This document shows positions 10,871 through 24,000 of a stretch of 64,000 nt of DNA, piece after piece; within the stretch, counting starts at the first letter, position 1, and each line of letters begins with the position of its first letter. Origin of the DNA: Nymphaea colorata (Eukaryota > Streptophyta > Magnoliopsida > Nymphaeales > Nymphaeaceae); contig NC_045139.1 of NCBI RefSeq assembly GCF_008831285.2, positions 26,146,412-26,210,411 on the forward strand, written 5' to 3'. Below the pieces are notes generated by a model, which did not search any database, was not told the DNA's origin, and was given only the letters and a program-made list of their open reading frames with translations. Both the position numbers and the translations under genes were made by a program.

Positions 10871-13784
10871 TAGTGTTCGCACCCTACCCCATCCTTAGGG
10901 GTGTCGATGCAAATCAGCAAGAATTTCAAAATTGGGCTTTGAGGAAAACTCAAGAGAGAAGGGTTCGCCCATCGGTACAAGGTCTATCCATTCTTGCCAC
11001 CTTTAATAAGAGTAATTGGACCAAGGACTAAGCATTTCTTGGATCATGTACAAGTCATTTGATGCAATCCTATATGCTTGTCCATAGAGGGTTGAAATGG
11101 AAATTAGAAATTCATTTCAAATTTGGTTTTGAAAGCAATTTCTAAGTTTGTTTTAGGCAAGTTGGAATGGAATTTAGACAAGTTGTTTGGAAAATTAACT
11201 TGTTTTGACAAGCTATTTGAAAATTCAATTTGCCTTTAGGAGTTTGGGTAAAATTGAAAAATCTTCCAGATGGAAGACCATTATTTTGGTTGAAAATATG
11301 CCATTTGAATTTGATTTCAAATTTTGGCATGAATATTGAAAATTGATTTGGGTTATGGTTTTGACCCAATATTTTGAAACTTTGCTTGATAATTTGAAAA
11401 TTTGGATTGGAAAATTTGATAGATAATTGAGAATTCAGATTGAAAAATTGAAGATTTTGTGATTGAGATCTAGTTACTTACTGTGAAGTAAGGATCATTC
11501 TATGATTTTGGATTGAAATTGATTGAGATCAACTTATGAGCAAACTTTTAGGAAAAATGGCTAAGTTGATGTAGCAAATCGACCAAATTTTGAACAAAGT
11601 GTTAACACTTTTTTAGGAAATGAATGGTTTTGAATGCTCTTTTTGCCAAATCATGTGATTTAGTTTAAGAAATATGAACTTAATTTTCAAATGAGTTCTC
11701 CCTTTAGAGTAGAGTTGGGGGCAATAAAAGTGACTCTTTTGATGAAGATTCCAAAATGCTCGGAAATAGATTGTTTTCAAAAGTATTTTGACCAAATTAG
11801 GATATTGATGCTATTTGTGTTTTCTTTCGAAACTAAGTGAAATTTTCAAGTTCTTGTTGCAATATGACTTGGCCATCTTTTGAAACTTGAAATAGAATCA
11901 CTTAATTTCTAATGAATGTGCATGTGGGTAATTGAGTTTGGTGAATGTGAATGCATGAAAGAAGAAGAGAAATTATATGAGACGTTCATTCTTCTCTCTC
12001 TCATAATCTCTCAACATAAACTTAGATCATGTAATCTATACACAAAAAGATTGGTTTCCAATTGAAGTGTAGGACTTTCCCTACATATGCTTAACATTTT
12101 ATTAAGCATAAGAGTTAGAGATGTAGTCCACAAGTGAAGTTAAAATCAATTTTAAAATGTATGGGAGCTGTGGATGACATCCAATTTTGTCTTAAAACAG
12201 CCATAAAATCAGATTTTATACTTGCTTAAGCGGCCAAAAATCGGAAATGTTAATTCTAAAATGCTTGTTTCTTAGGATATGATGTCAAACCATTGAAAAT
12301 TGCTTAACTTTTCATGAGTTAAACATCTAAAAGAGCAAGAGAAACGTTATTCTTGAGAACATGTTCCATTTGGTGTTAGATATGCACATTGGGTCATGAC
12401 ATGAAGTTTTATAGAACTTTCTTTTCTAAAATCAAGTTAGATTTCAAATTTCATGCCAAAAGATTCATCCTTTCCTTGGACGATTTCAACACATTTAGTC
12501 TTCTGTTTTTAGAGAAATGAATTGAGTTTGAATATGATTTTGAAACATTTTGGGATGTTGATTAATCCCATACAATATCTACAAATATAGGAATGAAACC
12601 AATGGCTCTTAAAATATTTTTAGGGTGCTGATTTTAATGAGATTAGAACTTTCTTAAGTTCTATGGAAGATAGCCACTTGGTGGCTGGAAATTGACATTT
12701 CAAGAACTTAAATTTTAAAATTTTAAGCTAAATTTTATCAAAGCATGATCTGATCTTAGCAATATACATGAATTTCATGTATGTATTAGTAGAATTGATA
12801 AAGTTTTAAGATGGAATATTGAGTGATTTTGTAGTTTTGAACTACATACATAAAAAATGAAGTTCTCTTTCTTTAAAACCAGTTTGGAAACATGTTCCAA
12901 CATAACTTTAAAAGAGAAAAATGATTTTGAATAAGAAGTTATATATGCATATATATAATAATATGTATACATATCTTGCCTATAAAAATGAGATATTCGA
13001 TAAGGGACCATTTAGCTTATGAACCATGATGATTTATAGTTGGGTTCTTTTACGTAAAAAGATTGAAAACTAGTTTCTAATCTCTTCTACCACCATTAAT
13101 CAACTAAATTAATAATGCATGAACCAAATTGACACAAAATGGAAGAAAACAAGAGATTACTCAAGCTTATATGTCTATGATTTTGCCATGCAAGGTGGTT
13201 CACATTCATGAGAATGTATCCATCCCTAATAGGCTTTTAAAATATATGTATTACAACAAACATAAATTACTCTCTTACCGTGGGATTCATTCATGGTAGG
13301 TAGTTAAAAATGGTTCAGGATAACTATTTTGAAAGAGAAGTGGCCTTGGGGTCCTTTTCAAAACTTGATCAACGGGTTCTTTTTAAAAAAAAAACCAATT
13401 CATGCATGCATTATGCATTAAAATGTAAATTGATTGAAGCTCTCCCTAGCTGGATATCATTCTCAGCTATGAATAAGAATGAAAATAAAACCCTCCCATA
13501 GATATTAAACTTGAAGATAAATAGCAAAAAAGCAAAAATAGATGGCACATAAGCTAGAATCACCTACCTTGTGGTCGGCCTTGGTGCTTGAGGCTTCTCC
13601 TTGCTTGTTCTCTAAGTCAACCAATCCTAAGCAAGAATCCAAGTTTGGATTCAAGCTTAGCAAAGCTAGAAGAAGAGAGTCTTCTTGCTAAAAATTGTAG
13701 AGATGAAGAGGGTTTTCCTTATGCTAGAAATTTAAAGCAAGAGTCCAATGAAGTACCCTAGCTTAGCAAATCTAGAAGTAAAAA

Positions 13785-13788
<4 letters not shown>

Positions 13789-13826
<38 letters not shown>
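13789..13826. repeat. (GA)n microsatellite in the Tat LTR
   Basis: Perfect GA run of about 38 bases. The matching place in the other LTR (30467-30482) has only a short GA-rich remnant, so the tract expanded here or shrank there after insertion. Confidence 0.9.
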
Positions 13827-13829
<3 letters not shown>

Positions 13830-13952
13830 GACGATGGCAGCCTTTCCTATTCTTGGCTTCTTCTTCTCTTCTTCTTCTTTCTTCCTCTTGGCTGCAACTA
13901 AGGAGAAGAGAGAGAGAAAAAATTCATCCTTCACCTTGGCTCTTAAGGTGGG

Positions 13953-13960
13953 TTTATATA
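13953..13960 (-). promoter_or_regulatory. TATA box in the Tat 3' LTR
   Basis: CTATATAAACCCACC reads on the element's strand. R would begin about 30 bases downstream (near 13925), leaving a U3 of about 1.6 kb. The motif is lost in the 5' LTR, where the sequence has become CTCTAAACCCACC at a deletion junction. Confidence 0.55.
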
Positions 13961-15525
13961 GAGATGAAATTGAATGAGGAGGTGGTTGCACCTACCTCCT
14001 TAACTTTGAAACTTGCCCAAGGCTTGGGGAATTTGCCCCTCTTTGAGCTAGTAGGATAGGATAGGTCCAGCTATGTACCAAGTTGGAATTAAAATTCATT
14101 TAAATTTTAGAAAATGGCCTGAGGTGGTTGCTACCTCAGCCAACCTCTAATTCAGCCAATGGCTAAGAGAAACTTGATTTCTCATTGGTCTAATCCACGA
14201 CACATTTGGCAAGAGGAATTAAATAAGCTTTTAATATTCTTTAAATGACTCCAACCAATCACACCTAGCCCATACACGACCTGGGTGTACTTGGCTAGGT
14301 CTGGTCAATCATGGTCCATAGTTAGTCAAGTCCTAGTTTGACAAAAAATTTGGATAGAAATACCGTTGACTCGGGTTTTATTTTTTTACTTTTTTGAAAT
14401 CGATCTTGTTGGGTTTAAACCTAGTGGCTAAGCTCTAAATGCTATTCAATTGTAAATTTATTTTTGACATTTCAATTAAATTTGAAAAGACTTTGAAAAT
14501 CCTATCAAATTTGATTTAAAAGAGCATTTTCAACCATAATTCAATTGAAAATGAATTTAATTGAATCAAATTTTAATTTGAAATATTGATTTCCAATTTG
14601 GTATTTGATTTGTGTATTTGACAAATTCAAATGTGCATTTGATTTTCATAGAACCTAATTTGAGTTCTACGAATTCAATTCGATCATGGAAGGACAACAT
14701 TGTCTGAATTTGGTCAAATTTGACCAATTGACCAAAGTCAAAGCCCATTTTTTGAGCTTGTTTGAGGTAAGTTGATGAATTTGAGCTAAGTAGGCACTTA
14801 ATTGTGTTTCAATTGTGCTCAATTTCAAATTGTACTTTGACTAGGATCAGTCAAAGTAGATCTGATCCAGTCAAGGTTTTATCTCTGTCCAGTAACTGGA
14901 CCATTGGTGGACCTAATCTTTGATGAATTTTAAGCTCATGTTGACTGAGCTTAGTGAGGTGTGGTGCCACTTTTTGGTCCACCTAAGTCAATATATACTT
15001 GGTTTAAGTAGGTTAGGTGAAGTCATCATGGCTTCCTTGGAACTAAGTCCTCTTCATAATTAGAGGGTTCCTTTTCAATTAATAGAGAGATAAATTTCTC
15101 TCTATTCCCATGGAATTTAATTTTGATGTTATCTAGTTTCATTAAAAAGGAGATATTTTTGAAAAGAGAGAGGGAGTCGTGGACTCTTGGGTCTCACACT
15201 GCATATTGGATCCTGAACTGGATCAAGTTTTTTGAATTTGAATCTTGATTCCAAGTTAGACATGGATTCCAAATGACAATTGTAATTGAATTTGAATTTC
15301 AAAAACCTAATTTGGATCTAGTTTTGAGTACCAGATTAGGATTTGGACTTGTAGTCATGCCTTGGGATTTATGCTACGAGTCAAATTAAAGATTTGAACA
15401 TAAATTGTGTTTAAATTCGAAATTGACTTTGAAATTGAAGTTTTTCACAATTGTTTTGTGAAATTCTTTTATAAGATTTTGAAATTATATTTGTCAACTG
15501 AGATGAAAAAATTTGGGTGTTAACA

Positions 15526-16530
15526 GATTCTCTCATAGGGAGCTCTATAGAGGATTTGATGTTGATTGGAAATTTTACATTTGTAAGAGTGTTTGCACTT
15601 GATGCTTGGAGAGCTTAGCTCTGCATGCCTTTTGCCAATGGACAAGTGCTTTCCTTTGCTTTTGCCTTTTTGGGCATTTTGCTTTTGAGTTTTGATTTTT
15701 CTTTTGAGTCATCCTTCACTCTTGGGGAAATTCCTCACCACCCTAGGAGCTACTACAGAGTTCCACCACATTGGTGGCTTTGTGTTGTTTGCTTTATGCA
15801 ATATCAAGTTTATCATGCTTTCTACTGAACCCTTGTACTGAGCTTTGGGTTAGTAGATCCCAAACCAGTTGGCTTAGGGTACTAGGTGTAAAACACCCAT
15901 CAGATTTACTTACTCGAATTCAAAAGGCTTTAGGAGGCTTGATATGAGCAAAATGTTCATGGATTGCTTTTAAGCTTTACGATGTAAGCATAGGTCATAT
16001 GCCCACCCGCTATTGCAGAACTTCAAACTAGAGGAATATATACACTTACCCCAAGCTCATTGCTCAACTCCTTTTGTTTGATAGCTTTTCTTGCATCTTG
16101 CCAAAGTCTTTTGGTTCACAAGGGTCTTTCCTCATGGTGGCTCATGTTAGACCTACACAAGTGCTCAATTGCCAGGACCAACATTAGTTCCTAAACATCG
16201 ATCCCTCAATTTCATTGAAATTTCTCACATGGTTCAAGCCAATGACCTTGCAATTACTTTCCTACAAGCGAGACATGGACTGAATTTAGAAGAAAATTTA
16301 AAAAATTTTGATTGAAAAATGCCTTTTGAATTCTTTTTCAAAATCAATCTTTAAAGTTCCCTCTAAGAGATATGATGCCCCTTAGTTGGTTTGAAAATTT
16401 GTAGAAAATGTGCTTTTCAAAGCATAATTCTTTTGAAAATTTTGAATTGTAAAATAAAGTACAGAATTTCTTAAGATGAAAAACATTAATTAGATAAGAA
16501 ATTTCGACCCTATCGGCATCAATTACCTAA
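15526..16530 (-). other. Tat element, non-coding tail between integrase and 3' LTR
   Basis: About 1 kb without a recognisable domain. Immediately next to the LTR the element strand reads CCTATGAGAGAATC, a weak candidate polypurine tract (GAGAGAA). Frames such as 15625-15828 on the plus strand are unsupported. Confidence 0.5.
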
Positions 16531-16539
16531 GAAGAATTG

Positions 16540-17560
16540 TAAGGTATAACCTCCTTGATGACATATGGTCCTTCCTAGTTTGGCGCCCATTTTCCTTTAG
16601 GTCTGCGCCTAAGTGGAATTACTGATCTTAAGACAAGGTCATTTACCTAAAATTTTCTTTCAATGGCTGATTTGGCATAATGTCGGGTGACTCTCTTGTG
16701 ATAGACTTCAGTGTGTTCTATTGCTTGTAGCCTTTTCTCATCTAAGATGTTTAGTTGAGCAAGTCTCTTTTGTTGAAACTTGATAATTGGAAGCTCAATG
16801 AGAGCAACAAATTTCATTGCTGGTTTAGATATGTAATGGAAGGATAATTTTCATTCCATACACTAATTCTACTGGTGTATAATTGGTGGTTGTTAAAATT
16901 GTGATTCTATACACCTAAAGTGCATTATACATTTTCTCATGTCAATCCCAACCTATTTCGATAGTCCTTCCTAAAACACAAATTAAAATTTATTAGTTGC
17001 TTCTGCTTGACCATTACCTTGAGGGTAATGTGAGGTAGAAAAATGATGATGTGTTTTGTATTTGTGACAAAAGTTGTGAATTTTTTTATTTTTGAAATGA
17101 ATGCCATTGTCTGAGCAAATATCATCTGGGATGCCAAACCTACACAAAGGGTTTTTATGAATGAAGGACACAACATGGCGTCCTTTGACTTTTTTAAGGT
17201 GATTGCCTCTACAAATTTGGTGAAGTAACTATGCCCATTTGAGGCATGTGGATTGATTGGCCTACCATGTCGAAGGCCCACATTAAAATGACTAAGGTGA
17301 GCTGACCGAATGAAGGTATGCTATTGGACATGAATTAATGGTGCGTGCAACTGACATTTGATGCACTTTTTGACAAACTACTGACAGTCATTCTGCATTG
17401 TAGGCCAATAGTACCTGCTCTGACTATCTATTTGACAAGGGTTTGATACCCTACATGTCCCCTATAGATTCCTTCGTGGACTTTTTGAACTACTTCTAAT
17501 GCCTCATTTTTATCAGGACATCTAGCATATTTTGTGCTCAATCCTCAGCTATATAGGATT
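16540..17560 (-). pseudogene. Tat element integrase, degenerate
   Basis: Retroviral-type DDE integrase that would insert the cDNA into chromosomal DNA. In translated pieces I see GPINPHASNGHSYFTKFVEA (core start), then LCRFGIPDDICSDNGIHF with the second catalytic Asp in SDNG, then HYPQGNGQAEATNK near the catalytic Glu. The C-terminal part has NYTPVELVYGM, then PKGKWAPNWEGPYVIKEV, the usual end of plant Gypsy integrases of the Tat type. The frame changes several times and stops occur throughout. It lies after RNase H, the Gypsy order. Confidence 0.85.
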
Positions 17561-17703
17561 TCGACTAAAATGAAATACCTTGAGGACATGTGCCTAAGAG
17601 CTCTTCACTCCTTTCGAGACATTTCATGTGAAAATGCTCCTGCTTAGAGATAATTTTTAATGTCTTGATACCAAGATGCTTCTCCACTTTTCGCTTGTAC
17701 CAC

Positions 17704-18707
17704 CTATTTTGGCATGACATAAGATGGTTGTTCGAGTCTATCAACTTCAAAAGATCTAATAAAATCCTTAGGCTTGAATGTAATGGTAGAGCCCAAAATG
17801 GCCATATCATCGATAATTGGGTTAAATTCTCTCGTGACATCTGAGAGTTGATATTCCTCAAATCGCTTTGTGAAAGATGTTTCTAATTCTTGATATGGGG
17901 TCAATTTCTGATCTTTGACTTGCCAATTACCATTAGCTTGACTCACAACTAGGAGAAAATGAACTCTTTGCACTTTAATTTGAGAAGCATTTTGAGTCTT
18001 TGTATGAATGCCTTGTATTTTGCCATATTATGCATGCAAAAGAAAATTAATTTGAGGGAGTAAGGGATCATCTCCTTCTCCGATGTAACTAAAAGTATCC
18101 AAATGCCTGCCCCAACCATGTTGATCCATTGAAATGCATCTCCCACATCAGTTCTGGTTCGAAGGATTTGCTTATCTGGAAAATCATCATTTGTTTTAAT
18201 TTTTTCAAATAGATGAAAGTCTACCAATTGATCTGCAATGGCTTGACCCTTGATTGGTTTTTGTGACACATATTCCAAATCATATTGCATCAATAGAACT
18301 TGCCACTTTGCTATCCGCCCATTTAGAAATGGTTGTTTGAGAATGTATTTGAGTGAATTGAGCTTAGATAAAATTTTGACTTTGCATATAGTAGGTAGTG
18401 CCTTAATTTTTGACACATCCATACCAAGGTTAAACAGCTCCTTTTTATGTGTCAGAAATTCTTTTCATATGACATAAATGTTTTACTAACATAATAGATA
18501 GCAAACTTTATTTGGCTTCCTTCTTCATATTGTGCCAAAAATCCACCACCTGTTGAATTGTTGAATGCGATATAAAAAAGTAGGGGTTTCTTCAAAATTG
18601 AAGGTTTCAAAATTGGAAGGCAAAGGAGATATTTCTTGATCTATTTTAATGAGGTTTGACATTCATGTCTCTATTCAAACTTGACTCCTTTCTATAGTAA
18701 ATAATTG
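17704..18707 (-). pseudogene. Tat element RT end, RNase H and second RNase H-like domain
   Basis: Minus-strand pieces start with the RT connection (HECQTSLK...IKKYLLCLPILKPS), then RNase H (FAIYYVSKTFMSYEKNF, then LRHYLLK-like text). Next come RIAKWQVLLMQYDLEYVSQK and KGQAIADQLVDF, followed by a second RNase H-like segment (GAGIWILLVTSEKEMIPYSL, HNMAKYKAFIQ) and its end (SQANGNWQVKDQKLTPYQEL). Two RNase H modules in tandem define Tat-lineage elements. The motif normally read NMAEYEA is NMAKYKA here, so an acidic residue is lost. Stops and shifts break the frame. Confidence 0.85.
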
Positions 18708-21700
18708 AAGGGTTCAGAGCTCATGACCCTTCCCGAGACATGAAAGTCCGAACCAATCGAGAACCTAGTTCCCAAGACCTACTTGAGAGTCCGTCTAAAA
18801 CTAAAAATCCTAAGCAAATTAATACAGAGAACTACCCGGCCGGACAGGACCCCGGTGCAATCCCAATAGGATGAGGGTACAAGTGTGGGTATTCCCAAAA
18901 AACCTATCTAAGGCAAGCCTACTACAAGAGACTACAAAGGTGTGAGGCTGTACAAGTGCGATCGATACAATAATGACTCTCACAACTCACTCAAACAAAC
19001 CATGCAAACCACAACTATCGTGCAAACCACGCCCTTACCCAAGTAGGTAGGTCAAGCTCTTTGTGGTCGTGTCTTCTGTGCTTGCACCTCCGAGGTACCA
19101 TGGTCAAGAGCAAGGGCGAAGCCGGGCGTAAGCAATCAAATCAAGCAAACTAAATGCAACCTAGAGCAAAAGCAAGAACAACCACCCCGGAACTACAAGG
19201 GGGAAAATATCATGATACCGGCCAAGGCTAGAGCTTGGCGAGGCCGGATATGAAACCACGGGAGGAAAAGCCTTGTCCCGGGTATTGCAGCAACGGTACT
19301 AGAATTCTGATTGAGGCGAGCCTCCACAGAGCTTGCTGTCGGGAAAGGTCGCCTATGGACGGACCGTTGCTGCGGAGACCGCTGGCTGTAAGTGGCTGTA
19401 AGAGTTGTCCGAGAATGGCCGAAGGAAGTCCGCCTTTGCAGCCGCCTGCTGCCGAGAAGTCGGGCGCGGATCAGGCAGCCGCCTGCTGCCGAGCGCTGTG
19501 GGCGAGCCGGGACGCTTGTCGCTGATGGTGCGGCCTGAGGAACCGCCGAGGGCGCAACCGCCTGTCGCTATAGGAGCGGCCTAGGGTGCCGCTGGAAGTG
19601 CTGGGGGGGGGGGGGGGCTGAAGCCGGGAAGCGGCAACGCCGACCTGTCTTCGTCGGAGTGTGACTCTGCCATGCACGTCGGGGATGGCCGACAGAAGAG
19701 GGAGGTGGCCGAGAGAAGGACCAGAGAGACTAGCAAGGAAGCTAGCTCGCGGCCAGACCTAGTCCTAACTAGGCTCGAATGGGCTTGGACGATTAGGCTG
19801 TATATATGGGGTCGGTCTAGTCAAGATGAGGTTAAGGATAGGGTAGGCTTAGTCGGATTGGGCTTAGGTGGGAAACGTAGGTTGCTAACTAGTAGGTAGC
19901 TGAGTTGGGTAGGCTAAGGTGTGAGCACGAAGCTCGGGCGGGGGGGGGGGGGGGTGTGGTCAAGTAGAACAAATGAGGGAACAATTGACTAACTAGGTAG
20001 GCTTTGACTATGTTTGGACTGAGTTGAAATGGGTCCGGGACTTAGGTGAGTTGGGGGCCCACGAGCTAGGCGTGTGGCCTTAAATGAGGCTAATGAAGGG
20101 GGGTAGGACGCGGCGGGACGAGTTACCTAATTTGGCTAAGTGAGGCTAGGGTTGAGGGTTAGGGCGTCAAGGTAGGAAAGTTACATAATGGAGAGATGAG
20201 GTGGCGCGCGCGAGGCTGGCCTAACGGATATGGAAGGAGACTAGGCTGGTCTTGCCTAGGATGGCGCCGATGGGATCTCACGAGATCTAAGAGATTCGCT
20301 AAGGGAGCTAGCGATTAAGGAAGAGATGATCACTTTCCTAAAGAATAGGAGAAGAGATCGGCCAAGATACGTGGCGATATGGAAAGGGGGACGAGGATTC
20401 TCTCTCGAGATTTTTCTTTCTCCCGATGAACGACACGTGGCTGGGATAAAGGGCTAGGGTATGGTGCGGGATTTGGCTAAGGATTGGGTGAGGATCGGCT
20501 GGAGACAAATTAGGAAGGCTAGATAGAACACGCTAATGGTTTCCTAAACTATAAGGGGGAAAACACGTGAAGGAAGAGGGCAAGTCCGCATGGATGCCAC
20601 GTGGAGACACGTGGACCAGATGAGACGCGTGGAGAAGGATGTGGCTGATGATGTGGCAGTAGGAGCTGGCTGATTGAAACACTTGGCGAGATGGAGGGAT
20701 GAGGCAATCTGCAGGTTAGGGTTGGCTTCCATGAAAAGTGCACCGATAAGGAAAGAGGAGGGACGCGGCTAAGGGTGATACCAAACAGGAAATGCGAGTG
20801 ATCCGAAGGGGATCTCGGTCTGGGACACACTTGGCAGGTGGCTGACGCAAGCTGGGATCAAGGAGGAAGGTGGCTAGGATGGTGACATGTAGAGAAATGA
20901 ACAGGTGTGGTTGATCCAAGGAGAGACTTACCAGGAATAGACCGGCGGCGAAGGGAAGAAGCTCCACACGCGCCGGCGGCTAGGGTTTCCTTCCTCGACG
21001 CTTTGACCACAATGCCCTTAGTGAAAATGAATGAGGCTTCATGGGAAGGAGAGCAGATCTGTCCTTGCTGGCCGGAAAGTGCAGCGGCAGCCGGAAGTTG
21101 CAGTGGCAGCCGGAATTTGGAGTTTTGCCGGTGAGAGCCGAACTTAGCCAATTGTTGTCCAATAAGGCCCAAATTCGAGTATGTTAATCCTTTCTTGATG
21201 GCGATTCCAATGGGATACTTTTCGGAACTTAATCACGTCCAGAAGATGATGTTTCAATAGCTTGAATTCAGCTGGGTTTCGTGATCTTCTTGAGGCAACC
21301 GGAAGTGGTTTTGATGGCGTATATGCCCAAAACCGCAACCGACGTTCTTGGTTCGAACCAAGGGAATAGAGGTCAGATCTAGTCCTTGTTCGAGAGAGTC
21401 TAGGGGAGGCTTTTCCACCGGAATTCCAGACCCCACTCACGGGTTTAGCACCATGAATCAGGCCTAGACGGTCTATGAATCCGCCGCTAGACACACCCAC
21501 AAAACACTAAATCCGACTACAAACCCAAAGTACTAACCTCTAGATTTTGGTGTCGATATTGATGGAGTCCGTTGCCGGTGTTCACCAATCTTCTCAATGA
21601 AGAGGCTGACCTTTCAACACCCGTGGGAGTGTGGATGAAGGCGTCAACTTCTTCTTACTTGTTCGTGAGGAGGAAGTCATGGTCACGAGGAAGCTACACC

Positions 21701-21972
21701 GCCGGAGCCGTGGAGTCGCCTTGAGTTGTGGATCCTTGGGCCGATTGGGGAGAGGGAGAACAAGAAGGGATTCAAAGGAAGAGGATGAAGCCCGTGGTTG
21801 AGGAAGAAGATGCCGTGCCTTGGATGAAGCCGGAGACACCAAAAGGGTTGACGAGGGGAGGGGAGCACCACGCGGGAAGGGGGTGCGACGGGGGAGGAGA
21901 AACACACCTCAGGTTAGGGGGATGCGAGAGAGAAAGATGGAGCCCGAGAGAGGAGAGAGATGGTGCATTTGA
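18708..21972. mobile_element. GC-rich block replacing the centre of the Tat RT (unclassified insert)
   Basis: On the element strand the RT runs to FGLKNSGATYQRAM and stops near 21972. Homology returns near 18707 in the RT connection. About 360 bp of RT, including the YVDD-type catalytic region, is absent, and 3.26 kb of unrelated sequence stands in its place. The block is much richer in GC than the host element and contains two poly-G runs (about 19603-19617 and 19940-19954). It has GA-rich segments near 21720-21960 and many short frames on both strands with no family I recognise. I found no clear terminal repeats or target duplication. It may be LTR or leader sequence of another element. Confidence 0.55.
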
Positions 21973-22440
21973 TAATGGAAAATAGCTGCCATAGCCCTTT
22001 GATATGTTGCTCCACTGTTCTTTAGGCCAAAAGACATTATGATATAGTAGAAAGTGCCCCATGGGGTTGTAAATGATGTTTTGGGTTAGTCTTGGGCAGC
22101 CAACTTAATTTGGTTGTAGCGAGGATATCCATCCATAAAAGAGAACATAGCTGGCTGGTAGTACTAGCCATCAACAAATCGATATTTGGAAGTGGATAGT
22201 TGTCTTTGGTGTGACTTTGTTCAAATCTCTGAAATCAATGAAGAATCGAATTTTGCCATTCTTCTTTGGGACTACCATGATGTTTGCTAGCCACTCAAGA
22301 TAGTTAATTGCTCGGATAAACCCTGCTTTTAGTAAGCCTTCATTAACTTGTCCCTCAAGACGATGGTCTAATTTTCTCAATTTTTGTTTGACTGGCTTGC
22401 ATTGTTTCAATAGCAATCAATGTTCGACTAATTTGGTATC
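21973..22440 (-). pseudogene. Tat element reverse transcriptase, N-terminal part
   Basis: The RT palm start is clear in translation: KPVKQKLRKLDHRLEGQVNE, LLKAGFIRAINYLEWLANIM, VPKKNGKIRFFIDFRDLNKV, where FRDLNK is the Gypsy motif carrying the first catalytic Asp. After a frame change comes FGLKNSGATYQRAMAAIF. The following YVDD region is missing because the foreign block begins here. Protease lies upstream on the minus strand and RNase H downstream, beyond the block. Confidence 0.85.
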
Positions 22441-22699
22441 GAATCTTGGCATGTCTTCATACATCCATATAAAGGCTTCTTGATGATTTTTGAGGAAGTC
22501 TATCAACTTTTCTCTTTATTTTGCAAAGAGGGTTGTCCCAATTCGCAAAATTTTTAGATTTTGTTTCATGGCAATGTTAATTTCCTCTATTTGGGTCATT
22601 AAGCAAAGGTGACCGTTGATCTTGCTTTTCCCTTTGAATGAACTTTGGACATTTTGCCATGGTGACTTATGGATTTACTTCTTTGAATACTTTTGATGT

Positions 22700-24000
22700 T
22701 CAATCCTTAGTTGCCATCCTGAAGATTATGAAAGTGTAAAATAAAATTGCGAAACTATGTAAAACAACGCAAATTGCATATATCATTGCACATTTGAAGT
22801 ATAACAAAATGAAGACACTTGGTCTATCAAAGTGCAACGATGACAAAATGACAAAATGATGATCAAATGTCAAAATGATGATAGACTTACTAAAACAATG
22901 ATTAAAATTGAGGGTGAACATTCACCTATAGTGTTGCTTTTGACAAAAGGCACTGGTTTGAATTCTTCTTTGACGTCAACCTTTTCATAGTTTTGGCGTC
23001 CTAGGGTTTGAGTGCCTCCTTGCTATACCATTGAGATTGGTTCCAAAATTCCATTTTCATGTTTGCCATGATGCATCAGTAGGTCAAATCCTTTTTTATT
23101 TTGAGAGAATTTTTTGAACAATTGAATGACTTTTGTAATTTGTTGTGGACAGATCTTGGTACCTTTTACCACCCACATTTGCTTCTTTGACTTTTGAATA
23201 GCCAATTTTTGTTGAGATTCTAAGACAATTCTTCTTCTTTGTCAACTCAGATACTTGGTACCTCAATTGTATATGTTGGTATTGGATTTATTTGATGCGT
23301 AAAGCAATTTTTCATGTCCTCCACTTAAATTATGATGGTATTCATATTATGAGTCCATTTGACATACTAATGTAGTATACAAGGAACTGCATTTGTAGCA
23401 TGAATCGATGGTTTGCCAAGTAGCAAGTGTGTATAAGGTGATTTTGCCCGTCCTTCGCATAAATTGTGACAATATTCATATTATGAGCCCATTTGACACA
23501 CTGATGTAGTGTAAAAGGAACTACTTTGTAGCATGAATCTATGGTATGCCAAGTAGCAAGTTCAATGAGGACTCTATATCTACCACATGAAATAAAACCC
23601 AATAATGTGTCCCAGAGATGTCCAGGTCGAGATAGACACAACCTACGCAACGCTGTCCCAGCCCATCCTACCCATGAATGAAAATGAATGATGGGGTGCA
23701 ATCAGCTTGCTTTATGCCCAACATGCGAGCTATCTATTGTGGACCAATGTTTAGGCTAGCTCCTCCGACGATTAAGACATGATAAATTCTGACACCCATT
23801 GTCTCAATCACTATGTGCAATGCATCATTATGTAATGTGCCTCTATTTGGTAGATCTTCGTCACAGAACATAAGCTGACCATTGCTGTATAGTTTGAAAG
23901 CCCATTCATCTCCCCGATTAGGGATAAATTTCTGCATTTTGATTTGAGGTGGAGAATTTAATTTCTCAAAGATTGCTCTAAAGGTTCGAGATCTCATACC
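22700..24000 (-). pseudogene. Tat element protease region with internal duplication
   Basis: Around 23734-23860 the element strand reads LPNRGTLHNDALHIVIETMG, VRIYHVLIVGGASLNIGPQ. Plant Tat proteases have a DGGSS- or DGGAS-type motif at this place; here the Asp codon reads GTC (Val; plus-strand 23767-23769), so the active site is dead. Downstream a stretch of about 134 bp is tandemly duplicated (about 23325-23458 and 23459-23572). The rest of the interval to the RT has no domain I can name. Confidence 0.7.
23325..23572. repeat. 134-bp tandem duplication in the Tat protease region
   Basis: Both units contain ATTCATATTATGAG, CCATTTGACAYACT, GGAACT and GCCAAGTAGCAAG at an offset of 134 bases, with several substitutions, so the duplication is not recent. 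Confidence 0.8.

Larger units (their letters stand above)
10874..15525 (-). repeat. Tat element 3' LTR, 4652 bp
   Basis: TG...CA bounded and homologous along its length to 27729-30707, apart from about 1.5 kb present only here (about 13960-15460). It holds a TATA box, a (GA)n tract and the conserved block near its 3' end (10961-11022). It has no coding function; the AT-rich frames inside it are chance. Confidence 0.9.

Noticed and set aside
19235-22062. GC-rich frames inside the RT-replacing block as genes
   Set aside because: Short, overlapping on both strands, no domain or start context; kept only as an unclassified insert.
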